Assembly: GCF_030265065.1 (NCBI RefSeq)
Contig: NC_080412.1
Location: 47,677,001 to 47,741,000, forward strand
DNA length: 64,000 nucleotides
Source of the DNA: Corythoichthys intestinalis
Taxonomy: Eukaryota > Chordata > Actinopteri > Syngnathiformes > Syngnathidae
Direction of reading: 5' to 3'
In this document: piece after piece, positions 53,456-64,000 of the stretch
Layout of the letters: every line of letters begins with the position of its first letter
Position numbering within the stretch: position 1 is the first letter of the stretch
Notes under the pieces: model-generated
Database searches by the model: none
The model's input: only the letters and a program-made list of their open reading frames with translations
Told to the model about the DNA's origin: nothing
Translations under genes and position numbers: made by a program

Positions 53456-53745
53456 GTATAAGGGCTATTTATTTTATATTGGGTGTGTCAGAGTAATACA
53501 AACAGTCAGACAGTAAATACAGGAAATGATATTATTCCCTGATCGCTAATATTGAGTTAGAATAATGCAAACGGTTAGACGGTGCCTACGAGAAAAGTTA
53601 CTATCTCCTTCAATATCGACAACTAATCAATTTTGACTGAAATTGTCAAATTTGCTATTGATTTGCCATTTGTGCACCGAACGGCCGGCGCTCATTTCCT
53701 CCATTCGTAGCACTTAGCTACTTTGTTTGCCGCCAAAGTGAGCGT

Positions 53746-54663
53746 ATCCCATCTTTTCTGGTATTAGTCCTCAGACCGTAGCATTAAATCCGATGGTGCC
53801 TCTTAAACAAGCCATCGGTGACAGGTGATGCTCTCTCACACACCGTTTCCATTCAAATGTTTGCTTTTCAGCCATAGGTCACAATGCGACAATTGTCATC
53901 CGCCGCACGCCTGGCTGTCATTTCTTATTCATAGCATTTCTCTGCGTTTGCTCCTCAAAGGGAGCCTGGAGTGCAACGCAAACACACGCGGCGACCTCTC
54001 ACTTGGCGTGCGGTGTGAAATTTGTCACATTCTGCTGCGGGTTGAGTTTTTCCTCCTGTTGCAGAGCCCAGGTGTGTGGCGGTGGGTGGACGCGTGCCAC
54101 CTCATCAGCGGGATATTTATATGACCCAAGAGAAGGGTGCTGACATATTGCCTTGCTCGTCGTCATTTGTAATCTGGCGCTCTGTGAAGGCGCATACATG
54201 TTTGCAACAAGATTTTCTTTCGGTGATGGCGTAGTGATGTATAAATGCAGAGAGTAACACGCTACCTTGAGGTCTAACCTTACATCTGGGTGGGTGCATC
54301 GCAACAGAATAAAAAGGTTACAGATGGCGTGAAGCGGCTTTGATGGCCTCGGGCGCAAACGCCCACCCGCCTGCTTTTAAATTGGCCCTGAGCAGAAGGA
54401 CGCAATAGATGCATTTGAAGCTAATAGTCTAATTGGATTCTATTGGATCGCTGTTTTGCCTCCGGCAGTGAAAAAACATGGGGCTTGGCAGAAGGGGGAG
54501 AAAAAGAGCACATTTATTTACATCCCGATTGAATCGACTGTCGGGTCATGCAGAAAACAAAGAGGCACGCGGCCGATGCTAATTACGCAAATCAGAACAC
54601 CTGGAAACCCTGCTCGTGTAATTGATTGTTGTAATTGAAATAGATTTCATCGTTGGGCATTTA
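53746..54663. other. Apparently unique sequence, no gene recognised
   Basis: No exon with family features and no transposon ends. Possibly conserved non-coding DNA; nothing in the sequence proves it. Confidence 0.4.
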
Positions 54664-56085
54664 CAGTGCTGGCCAAAAGTATTAGCACCCCTGCAATTTT
54701 GTCAGATAATGCTCCATTTCTCCCAGAAAATGGTTGCAATTTCAAATGCTTTGGTAGTAATATCTTCATATATTTTGCTTGCAATGAAAAAACACAATAG
54801 AGAATGGATTTTTTTTTTTTTAATCATGATCATTTGACACAAAACTCAAAAATGGGCAGGACAAAAGTATTGGCACCCTTTTAAAAAATCATGTGATGCT
54901 TCTAATTTGTGTCATTAACAGCACCTGTTACTTACCTGTCGCACATAACGGGTGGTGGCAATCACGAAATCACACTTGCAGCCAGTTAAAATGGATTCAA
55001 GTGGACTCGACCTGTGTCCCTTGTGTGTACCACATTAAGTATGGAGAAAAGAAAGAAGACCAAAGAACTCTCTGAGGACTTAAGAAGCAAAATTGTGAAG
55101 ATGCATGGGCATGTATCTCAAGGCTACAAGTCCATCTCCAAAGACCTGAATGTTCCTGTGTCTACCGTGCGCAGTGTCATCAATAAGTGTAAAGCCCACG
55201 GCACTGTGGCCAACCTCCCTAAATGTGGACAAAAAAAGAAAAATTGACGGAGAGATTTCAACGAAAGATTGTACGGATGGTGGACAAAGAACCTCGACTA
55301 CTATCCAAACGAGTTCAAGCTGTCCCGCAGTCCGTGGTTACAGTTTGAATGAAAAGGGACTACCCAGGAAGACCCCACTTCTGACCCAGACATAAAAAAG
55401 CTAGGTTGCCAAAACTTACCTGAGAAAGTCATAAACATTTTGGAAGAATGTTCTCTGGTCAGAGAGACAAAAGTAGAGCTTTTTTGGAAAAGGCATCAAC
55501 ATAGAGTTTACAGGAAACAAAAACGAGGCCTCAAAGAAAAGAACACGGTACCCACAGTCAAACACGGCGGGGGTTTTGGGCTTGCTTTGTTGCCTCTGGC
55601 ACTGGACTGCTTGACGGTGTGCATGGTATTATGAAGTCTGAAGACTACCAACAATTAATGTGGGGCCCAGTGTGAGAAAGCTGGTTCTGCCTCAGACGTC
55701 ATGGGTCTTCCGGCAGGACTATGTCAAAACGCACTTCAAAAAGCACTAGAAAATGGTTTGAGAGAAAGCACTGGAGACTTCGAAAGTGACCAGACCTGAA
55801 TCCCATAGAACAGCTGTGGAGAGATCTTCAAATCTCAAAGACCTGGAGCAGCTGGCCAAAAAAAGAATGGTCGAAAATTTCAGCAGAGCATTGTAAGAAT
55901 CTCATTGATGGATACCGGAAGCGGTTGTTCGCAGTTATTTTGTGCTACCAAGTATTAGGTTGAGGGTGCCAATACTTTTGTCCGACCCATTTTTGGAGTT
56001 TTGTGTAAAATGATCATGATTTAATATTTTTTTATTCTCTTTTGTGTATTTTCATTGCAAGCAAAATAAGCAAAGACATTACTAC
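54664..56085 (+). mobile_element. Tc1-like transposon, copy D
   Basis: It starts TA/CAGTGCTGGCCAAAAGTATT. The transposase reads on the plus strand: 55014-55247 gives EKRKKTKELSEDLRSKIVKM, SKDLNVPVSTVRSVINKCKA, HGTVANLPKCGQKKKN, then a stop. Further parts follow in other frames (EECSLVRETKVELFWKRHQH at 55440), with the catalytic-Asp region damaged. The right terminal repeat is only partly present near 56040-56085. A separate 80-bp piece of the left terminal repeat follows at 56146-56225. Inactive. Confidence 0.9.
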
Positions 56086-56225
56086 CAGTTAAAATGGATT
56101 TGATAGCTATCGCTGTCAGCGACATTTCTGTCATGATGAGGAGAAAAAAAATATTGGCACCCTTCAATTGTGTCAGATAATGCTCAGTTTCTCCCAGAAA
56201 ATGATTGCAATTACAAATGCTTTGG

Positions 56226-57103
56226 GACCTTTCAGTGCCAGTGACGACAAATCCATTTTGCGATCGGAACGCTCCGTTCCAATACAACCGCAGCGTTGGC
56301 AAAATGGATGTCATCAAAGTTGAGAAACAACTCGACCCCTGTACTATACCGGATGCCGCATCGCGCAGGGACTAAATCTTGTTGGTCCTTCTGGCTCGAG
56401 ACCTTTGCTGTAGCCCGTCGGGTCGTACGTGACTGATGGGAGGGGTTTGGAAGTACGGCCCCTCCTCCCGTCCGCCTAGGGATCATCAAACGTGCGTGTT
56501 ATCTACTCACCGTGTTGCCTCTTCAGGAGCTTCATCATACTGGAACTTAATGGATTGGCGCTAAATGAGTCTCCAAAGCCAGGGGGACAAGGTGTTGCCA
56601 TGGCGATAAAGGAACCTGGTGATGTCAACTCTTTCAGCCCGAGTGGCTTTGACCCGCGGCGCTGTGAGTGCGGGACTCTGATAACACCCCCAAAAAAGAG
56701 TGAACACACACACACACACACAGTCTTTGATATCCAAAACGTGGTTCCTTCGGTGAGAGAATCTCAGATTGTGTGGGAACACAAAAGAATACAGTAGTAT
56801 CAGAGGTTGCCCTAGACTTTTTCGTTGTCTGTCATTTTGACTGACAGGAACATAAAAATCCGGTCATAATCTATTTTTACCAGTCACTTAAATGTTTAAA
56901 ATGACTATATCTTGATGCATAATATAAAGTAACTAACATTAGTGCAGTCATGGATTACAGTAAGCAGGCCAGTGCTGTGTTTCCATATATATTTTTATTA
57001 TATTATGTATATACAGGATATGTATATATTTTTTCCCCCAAGTGGGACCTTCCATGATCCTAATACATTTAATAATAATAAAATATTATATAAAATTCCA
57101 TTA

Positions 57104-57138
<35 letters not shown>

Positions 57139-57360
57139 TGTATTATGATTACTAAATAAAAATGCACGTTGATACGACGCACATAAAGGCAACTTCAAGT
57201 TTTTTTAAAAGTCGCTAGAAAGTTGTATGGACTTACAATCCGCTAGCTTGTTGTTTCCTGTTGTCTTCCGAAATACACCTGGGTGACGGCGCGTCAAGTG
57301 TTCGTTCATAGCCGACGTGCTACCATGGTATGCGAGCTCAGCTTAGCAAAAAGAGTACAC
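56226..57360. other. Non-coding stretch with (CA)n and (AT)n tracts
   Basis: A (CA)10 run lies near 56704-56722 and an (AT)n run near 57102-57125. The ORFs are low-complexity shadows. No gene recognised. Confidence 0.5.
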
Positions 57361-57379
57361 ACAGTTTTTAGGGAAGCTT

Positions 57380-57830
57380 TTCAGGGTCACTTCCTGTTTA
57401 TTTTAGGTCACTTCATGTTGATGTTTAGGGGGTCACTACCTGTTGATTTTTGGGGCAGTTCATTGTCACTTCCTGTTCATATCGAGTCTCTTCCTACTGA
57501 TATGGGAGCATTTTGGGCTCACTTCCTGTTTATATTAGGTCACTTCCTGTTGATTTTTTTGGAACATTTCAGGGTCACTTACTGTTTATATTATGTCACC
57601 TCATGTTGAAGTTTAAGAGCTTTTCGGGGTCACATCCTGTTTATTTTAGGTCACTTCCTATTTTGGGGGAAGTTTGGTGTCAATTCCTGTTGATCTCGGG
57701 TCATTTCAGGGTCACTTCTGATTGATATTCTGTCACTTCCTGTTGATTTGGGGGCTATTTCAGGGATGACCTCCTGATATCGGGTCATCTCCTGTTGCTT
57801 TGTGGTCGTATCTGGGTCACTTCCCGGCAG
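57380..57830. repeat. Degenerate GGTCACTTCCTGTTGAT array
   Basis: About fifteen imperfect copies of GGTCACTTCCTGTTGATTTT or GGTCACTTCCTGTTTATATT, in one orientation, at intervals of about 20-50 bp, with fillers such as TTTGGGG and TTTCAGGG. The array ends in CACTTCCCGGCAGCGCATTG. The plus-strand ORF across it repeats the peptide word HFLFILGHF, which is only a translation of the repeat. Confidence 0.88.
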
Positions 57831-59111
57831 CGCATTGGGGAATAGGACCATTGGAAATCAATGGGAAATTTTGGCCATTAAGAATGAATGGGAAAGTTTT
57901 TGTCAAATTTTGGCGTTACGTTATTTCAAAAAACTGTATAGTACAGCTTTTGGCACCTTACCTTATTTTAAGTATGAATTATGTGATTTGGATAAAAATT
58001 GTAGGACTAGATACATTTGAAAATGTTTCCTTTTCCTTTTCAATAAACTCACGAGTTCTGGTCGTTTTGGTGTATTAAGGTGGATCAAATGCTTTTGGCT
58101 GGGAAGAAGCGCCATTGAAAAGAAAAAAACATGAATAATATTATATGACATGTACCATCAATGATAATACATTTTAAAAATGACCTCTTCTCTTGTGTGT
58201 TGGAAACAGCTTGCTTTAAGAAGATACAACAGAAGACCTCCAGTATTTGATCACAGTGCTAAATTTCCCTTTCCTTGGAAGTCAGGCTGCAATGTTTTGG
58301 AGACGCCTCCGTCATTAAGCGCGAGTCCAACATCACTGATGAAACCACTGCAAATCGTCTACCGTTGTTTAAACGTCGGCCACGATCAATCGCCTTTTAC
58401 GGCAGAAGAATTAGCTTTCGGACTATTTTTAGAAGCAATTGTGTTTTTATTTTTTTCTTCTGCCAGCAACTAGACACACACACACACACACACACAAAAT
58501 GAGCGGCGTATTTACGCGGATGCAAATAGCTCCCTGGAGGCAGGAGACCTCACGCAAAGCCGCTCCTCGCGCTTATTGATACACAAGCTTCCCGTAATTG
58601 GCTATTGATTATGACGCGCTCGTCATGGCAAATGCCTTTCCGAAACGCGATGGATTTCTGACAGAGTCCCTCGTCGATCTCGAGTCGGTGTTTGTCACGA
58701 TGAAGCGGTGACGGGCCGTGCCCGGTGGCTTCGAGGCGGCGCCGGCCACTCGGCTCCGTCTGGCATTTCCAGTTATGACCTAAAGATCTTGCTCTAGCGT
58801 CGGACAATTGATCACCTGACCTGCGTTCACTTTCGAGATTTAAAATGGACCTCTTCTTGTGACCTTTAAAAATTGTCGTGTCGTTCGGTTCGTTTTCTAC
58901 AGTTTGGCCTATCGTCCGCACACAAAAAAAACAGCTTCACGTCAGAAACGACAATTGTTTTAAGAACATCTGACCATATGCGGATTTTAAAACTTTTACA
59001 AAAATGAATGAAATGAACAAAAAATATATATTTTTTATAATGGGTCAAAATTGTTTTTCGAACAGATCATGTGACTAGCACGTTAGACGGTCATTTGCTT
59101 TGCATATAATA

Positions 59112-59142
<31 letters not shown>

Positions 59143-59159
59143 TACAGTATATATATATT
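57831..59159. other. Non-coding stretch, (CA)n and (TA)n microsatellites
   Basis: (AC)n at about 58474-58496 and (TA)n at about 59119-59158. The block 58500-58930 is unique and moderately GC-rich, possibly conserved non-coding DNA, but no exon is recognised. Confidence 0.45.
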
Positions 59160-59975
59160 AGAGGAGGGCAATTTTATTTTTCAAATGAATTTTTTTCTTT
59201 GATTGAAAATATTTGATTGAAGCACCTTTTTTGGGGATTGAATGATTTAGACACCAATGTCGTACCCATAATATGAAAAATTACTAGTAAGCAAATTTTT
59301 AAATATGAAATATTTTTTTGCAGTCAAAAACTTTTTCATTGATTGTAATTCTTCTTTTCTTTGATTGAAGTGATTTTTCTTTTTGAAAATATATTTTTTT
59401 ATAAAGCAACTTCTTTTTTGATTGAATAAAATATACAAAAATGTCCTAGTCAAAATGTGGCCCAAACACAAATCAACATTACTGCAATCAAAAAAGAAAA
59501 GAAAAAAATCAATCAATCAAAGCAAAATAGCTTTCACATGCTTTTTTTTTTTTTTTTGGAGTTTCAAATACATTTTTTTTTTTTAGATTGAAGCGACTTT
59601 TTTTTTTTTTTTTTTTTTTTGGTTGGAAATATATATTTTGATTGAAGCAACTTTTTTTGATTGAATACTTAAGACAGAAATCTACCTCCATATGCCTCCG
59701 CCCAGGGGATACAATTTTTGCCAGGGGTAACTACATTGGCACGACACCGGCGGGCGCACCTTATTCAATGGATGACGATCTTGGCGAAAAGAATTGCCTA
59801 AGCAGCCTGATTTAGAATTCCCTTCAAGAATGATGAGAAACAAAAAACGCTCATTGTCAACTTATTACTCTAAATATTCTTGTAAGTTAATTTCACAGCT
59901 GACACTGCGTTTCGGGGTCATCAACACGTTGTGCCCCTCCTGCCCCATAAGTCAAACTCCGCCTATGCATCCGAC
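59160..59975 (+). mobile_element. Second copy of the TTGATTGAAGCAA-array element
   Basis: The order is array of ATTGAAGCAACTTTTTT words, then CTACCTCCATATGC, CCGGCGGGCGCACCTTATTC, CTGACACTGCGTTTCGGGGT, ending AACTCCGCCTATGCAT. It is the inverted counterpart of 35655-36600. Confidence 0.7.
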
Positions 59976-60104
59976 CAAAGTGAAAATGTTGAATGCTTCT
60001 GAATGTGTGCGTCACACACAGGGTTTTGCCTTTAGAAATGTGCTAACTGCGGGGGGAGAAAAAGGTTAACATCTCCTGCCTGTGTGTTTTTCTGCAAATG
60101 AACG

Positions 60105-61433
60105 GAGAACACTAATTATCTTCTACTTAACCCTGAAAAGACAGAAGTCCTTATAATAGGCCCAAAAAGTGTGAGAGACTCTAACTGCCCAGTCAGTCAG
60201 TCTGGACAATGTAAATGTAGCCTCCAGCACCACAGTTAAAAACCTAGGAGTTCTATTTGACCCAGACTTATCATTTAAAGCTCATATTAAACAAACCTGC
60301 AGAACGTCCTTTTTTCACCTGCGCAACATAGCCCAAATTAGAAACGATGCAGAAAAATTCACACGTTCATTACATCTGGATTGGATTACTGTAACTCCCT
60401 ACTTGCAGCTTGTCCTAAAAGTTCTCTGATAGGTCTTCAGCTAGTCCAGAACGCAGCAGCAAGACTTTTAACAGGAACTAATAGAAGAGAGCACATCACC
60501 TCTGTGCTCCAGGCCCTTCACTGGCTTCCAGTCGAGTTTAGTATTAAATTTTAAATCCTACTTCTTACATTTAAGACCATTAACAGGTTGGGGCCATCTT
60601 ATCTCACCAATGTTCTGGTTCCATACCACCCCAACAGAACACTCCGTTCTCAGAATGCAGGTCTACTGGTAGTTCCCAGGGTTTCCAAAAGTACAGTCGG
60701 AGCTACAGCCTTTAGCCACCAAGCTCCTGTTTTATGGAATCAGCTTCCAGCTAGTATTAAAGAAGCCGAGACAGTCTGTACACTTAAGATTAGACTAAAA
60801 ACGTTCCTATTTGACACAGCTTATGGTCAGGCTAGTTGAAATCTGACTAGACTCACAGTTCAGTCTAAGCTGCACTAGAAGCTATAATGCTGGGGGAAGT
60901 ACAGCCACTGAGTCCTATCTCCTTTTTCTTACTCTACCTACCTCTTGTCTTACTTTATTTCTATTTTCTAATTTTAATATCTAGTTGACTAGTCACCGGG
61001 TGTCCCCTCTCTAGGGAGGGGCTATTTTTCAGCTGCAGCCTTCCTGACTATCCAGACCACTGGCTGGATGGACGTCCTCGTTGCCACCCCCGTCTCATCT
61101 GGCTAGATGGACCTCTTCTTGTTCCCTTACTCTATTGCAACTTTACAGACTGTAACTTGGCCTGCTAATTCCCATTAGCAGTCCTGGTGCATCCAGTCTA
61201 TCCGTCCTGGGAGTGGATCTCTCCTGACTGTGGTACTCCCCAAGGTTTCTCATTTCTCCCAAAGAGTTTTGGAGTTTTTCCTTGCCGACAAAGGATGCGG
61301 GATGCCCAGGACTTGACCTTTATTCATTTCATCTCTATTTATTTCATCTGCTGTATCACATTGCCTCTGCAAAGCCCTTTGAGATAACCTTGTTGTGATA
61401 TCGGGCTGAACAAATAAAAGTGAATTGAATTGA
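60105..61433 (+). mobile_element. L2-like LINE 3' part
   Basis: Reverse transcriptase C-terminal pieces on the plus strand: TTVKNLGVLFDPDLSFKAHI, QTCRTSFFHLRNIAQIRND, then at 60588 PSYLTNVLVPYHPNRTLRSQ and ALRFSHQAPVLWNQLP-like (read TAFSHQAPVLWNQLPASIKE). The 3' UTR includes GGAGTTTTTCCTTGCC and ends with AATAAAAGTGAATTGAATTG. 5'-truncated, with several frame breaks. Confidence 0.88.
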
Positions 61434-61670
61434 ATAGAATGTCAGCTTTTACAAAGATTCTGCGGAGTGCCGCAGGGCTCAGTGTTCACCCTTTTATCAT
61501 TGTGCACCCACACTGAACTATAAGGCAATGCAACTCAGCCAAATCTCTGCTTTGATCTGGCACTGTTCATCAAGAATAGATGTTCCTAACCTACATTCCT
61601 CCTCCCACACAAACTCTCTCATGCTTGCTGGGGTCTGGCTCGCAGACTGTAAACACAGCAGGCGCAGCGC

Positions 61671-61707
61671 CCCCCCCCCCCCCCCCCCAAAAAAAAAAAA
61701 AAAAAAA
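61671..61707. repeat. Poly-C followed directly by poly-A
   Basis: About 18 C then about 19 A, with no other base between. It is a hotspot for length variation and assembly error. Confidence 0.9.
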
Positions 61708-62047
61708 CCACCGACGACCAATAACTTGGACAGGGAGGGAAGGGACCGATTGGAAGACTGGACGTCTGCGGCCAACGAATGAATGCATATTGAATCTCCT
61801 GTTTCTTTTGGTCATCGTCTTCCTCCTTCCAACAGGTGGCTGCGAGCAGGCGCGTGTGTACACGAACGACAGGCGCACTTTGAGGGGGTGACGAGGGGAC
61901 TGCGTCTCTCTCTCTCGCTCCGTCTCTTTCTCTCTCAGTCTCTGCGTCTCTCCCGCACTCCCTAACCAAAGTCCTCGGCGAGAGAGTCGTGATCGAGCGC
62001 GGCGGTCCGGTGGCGCTTGCGGACGTGCGAATCGCAAGTGTCGGGGG

Positions 62048-62169
62048 CATGATGATGATGATGAGGAAGAGGAGACGGAGGTGCGCGTCCTCTTACGGAT
62101 ATAATTGACAAAAAAAAAAATTCCAGAGTGTTCCGGCTGAACGAAGTTCCCATGTGCAACATCAACGAG
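62048..62169 (+). other. Weak candidate 5' exon
   Basis: A CpG-rich pyrimidine-rich leader (about 61880-62045) is followed by ATG codons at 62048 (a short ORF, MMMMMRKRRRRCASSYGYN, with stop) and by ATG TGC AAC ATC AAC GAG (62152-62169) just before a GTGGGT donor. This looks like the first exon of a gene running off the right edge, but the protein is not recognisable from six codons. Repeat-derived sequence is not excluded. Confidence 0.25.
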
Positions 62170-62357
62170 GTGGGTGCTTTTCCCTCCCCACTACTCAGCT
62201 TTCTTCATGTGCTAGTGATCTGCTTTAATGGACTCTTACGATGACACGTGCCATCAAAAATGCGCATAAACAGTAGCGCACGCACACACAACTTTCACAA
62301 ATCAAGCTGGACATTTTCTTTTTATATGTTGCTTTTTTTCACTGCCACTGCAGCAGC

Positions 62358-62360
<3 letters not shown>

Positions 62361-62424
<64 letters not shown>
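62361..62424. repeat. (GT)32 microsatellite
   Basis: Sixty-four bases of perfect GT. Confidence 0.98.
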
Positions 62425-62425
<1 letters not shown>

Positions 62426-62933
62426 TTGGCATAAGCTCACAATGAGCCCAGAAAAGTGTCATGATTATAAGTCGCCCTCTTACACCAGAGGGACGGATGC
62501 AGGATCAAACAATGCGGAGACTGCAGTCATATGTCGCTTGATCACACTCAATGGGCTGTTAAAATGATTACGCAAGGTGGTCTCGTGTGTTCAACGGTAC
62601 ACGTGGCATTTACATTGGCCGTTATCGAATGAATCCAGATCTGATCCGGATCAAATGTGTCGCGATAAGAAGGTAAGATTCACGCCTCGTGAACTCACTG
62701 GCTGCCATTGACTGATGACATTTATTCCATTGCTGCCAACCCTTTCAGTTCAAATATATTGGATTTCCATCATTGGCAGCCCTCCAAGTTCAAATGGATT
62801 ATACTTATTAATGCAGTTATTGTCAGTTTCTGGAACTGAAACGTTCTAACCAGTCTATTGGAGGCATCGAACATTTAGCCCTTGACATTTGTAAATCCTC
62901 AAAAGAATAGAAAATGTTTCCAGGCGACAACCC

Positions 62934-64000
62934 CTAGCAAAAAGTATGCTATCACCAGTCTCGGACAAGCACTCACTCAGACATTTTATCATGTATGACA
63001 AACTTAGAATAAAAAGCTTTAAATAAACTCTTTAGCATTCAGATATGAATAAAAAACATGGTGGTGGTCAGTAAGTGTTACTTTTATACAGAAAGTGCAG
63101 GGAAATATATATGGAATCACTCCATTCTCAGGAAAAAAATATGGAATCATGAGAAACAAACAAAGAAATAACAATCAAAACACAACTCTAGTATTTAGTA
63201 GCACCACCTCTGGCTTTTATGACAGATTGCAGTCTCTGAGGAATGGACTTGATGAGTATTCTTCATCAATTTGGTGCCAACTCTCTTTGCTCGCAGTTGC
63301 CAGATCATCCTTGCAGGTCGGAGCCTCGCTGTGGACCTTTTTTTTTTCCACCGCAGGTTTTCAATAGGGTTGAGATCTGGGCTATTTGCAGGTCACGACA
63401 TCAACTGGATGAATCTTTCTCCAAGGAATGCTTTAGCAGTTTTAGCTCTGTGGCATGATGCATTGTCATCTTGGAAAATGACATTTTCAATTGAAAGGAT
63501 AAGAAAGCTGTCTAAAATTTCAATGTAAACTTTTGCATTTATTGAAGATTGAACCACGGTGCCTTTGCCTGACATGCAGCCCCATATCATCAAGGGAAGT
63601 TTGAGGTTTTCTTCAGGCAACCATCTTTGTAAATCTCACTGGAACAGCAACAAACAAAGGTTCCAGCATCATCACCTTGTCCAATGCAGATTCTTGACAA
63701 GGTGATGAAGCTGGAACTTTTGAATTACAGCAGCAATTTTCATGAGGTTACTTTTAATACAATTAATTTGGCCCACTTAAAATGAAAAAGACCAAAATCT
63801 CCTTGTTCTTCAGATGTGTACTGTGTTATAGGTGAGTGTCCTGCTTAAACCATCGGAAGAGTCCTGCTTTAGCCTGGTTAATGTCCAGTTGTGGCATGAG
63901 TGAGTTAATAAACGAACAACCACAATGGGAGTACATTATATCAAAATCTCAGATTAAAACTGTTCACTCAAGAGTCCTATTCTCCGTGTCCGAGCAGCTG
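62934..64000 (-). mobile_element. Tc1-like transposon, copy E, running off the right edge
   Basis: The left terminal repeat region is CCTAGCAAAAAGTATGCTAT CACC, then GACAAGCACTCACTCAGAC. On the minus strand 63620-63393 reads LPLMIWGCMSGKGTVVQSSI, then FQDDNASCHRAKTAKAFL, the Tc1 transposase block around the second catalytic Asp (usual form FQQDNAPCHTAK). It is a different family from copies A-D. The right end is outside the window. Confidence 0.85.

Larger units (their letters stand above)
52074..53612 (-). mobile_element. Solo LTR-like fossil (TGAAGGAGATAGTA family), with two younger insertions
   Basis: Read on the minus strand it starts TGAAGGAGATAGTAACTTTT and ends GTCAGATTCTTTCA. It is collinear with 33101-33989. 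It has been interrupted by another LTR-like element (52224-52649) and a MITE (53223-53455), so it is the oldest of the three. No protein is recognisable. Confidence 0.72.
51945..53745. repeat. ~130-bp direct repeats flanking an LTR-like fossil
   Basis: Left copy about 51953-52073, right copy about 53613-53742. Shared blocks are TTTTGACTG, TTTGTGCAC, CGGC.GGC.CTCATTTCCTCC, ATTC..AGCAC and ACTTTGTTTGCCGC. The two copies touch the outer ends of the LTR-like block exactly. Confidence 0.75.

Noticed and set aside
57283-57609. 108-aa ORF with repeated HFLFILGHF words, resembling a repeat protein
   Set aside because: It is a translation of the GGTCACTTCCTGTT array.
62248-62567. Val/Cys-rich ORFs
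   Set aside because: They are translations of the (GT)32 microsatellite.

Overview
The window reads as nuclear DNA of a ray-finned (teleost, probably percomorph) fish. The coding density is low, genes are split into many small exons with GT-AG introns, and the non-coding DNA is packed with fish-type transposons. These include Rex3 and L2-like LINEs, Tc1-like elements with the TA target and hAT elements with 8-bp target duplications. No species can be assigned from the sequence alone.

Four host genes can be reconstructed exon by exon. From left to right they are GRK6 (minus strand, only coding exons 1 and 2, with the rest beyond the left edge), NOP16 (plus strand, complete, 5 coding exons, 175 aa), ARL10 (minus strand, complete, 4 coding exons, 226 aa) and FOXRED1 (minus strand, complete, 11 coding exons, 503 aa). 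NOP16 and ARL10 converge tail to tail, as expected from the human 5q35 neighbourhood, where GRK6 also lies. FOXRED1 is on 11q24 in human, so its position next to ARL10 is a lineage-specific arrangement or an ancient linkage. The genes do not form a pathway: a receptor kinase, a ribosome-biogenesis factor, a small GTPase-like protein and a mitochondrial complex I assembly factor.

Layout: 1-13.3 kb is the GRK6 5' portion, with a 9.4-kb first intron full of nested transposons and a 641-bp near-perfect palindrome. 13.3-18.6 kb is the GRK6 promoter side. It holds a deleted two-ended DNA transposon carrying a THAP zinc-finger exon on one strand and a YqaJ-element-type ORF on the other, plus an orphan C-terminal-looking exon at 17.15 kb. 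18.6-25.9 kb is NOP16, 27.3-35.3 kb ARL10 and 37.7-44.5 kb FOXRED1, each with introns enlarged by insertions. 44.5-64 kb contains no gene I can name. It holds solo LTR-like fossils, MITEs, Tc1 and L2 copies, a degenerate short-period repeat array, microsatellites and a weak candidate 5' exon near 62.15 kb.

The most interesting non-genic structures are the THAP/YqaJ-type transposon remnant (14.8-16.2 kb), the TG...CA palindrome with 5-bp flanking duplications (11.36-12.00 kb), a MITE that joins the ends of two hAT families and is flanked by one duplication (9.90-10.28 kb), and a 27-base G-run directly abutting a FOXRED1 5' splice site.
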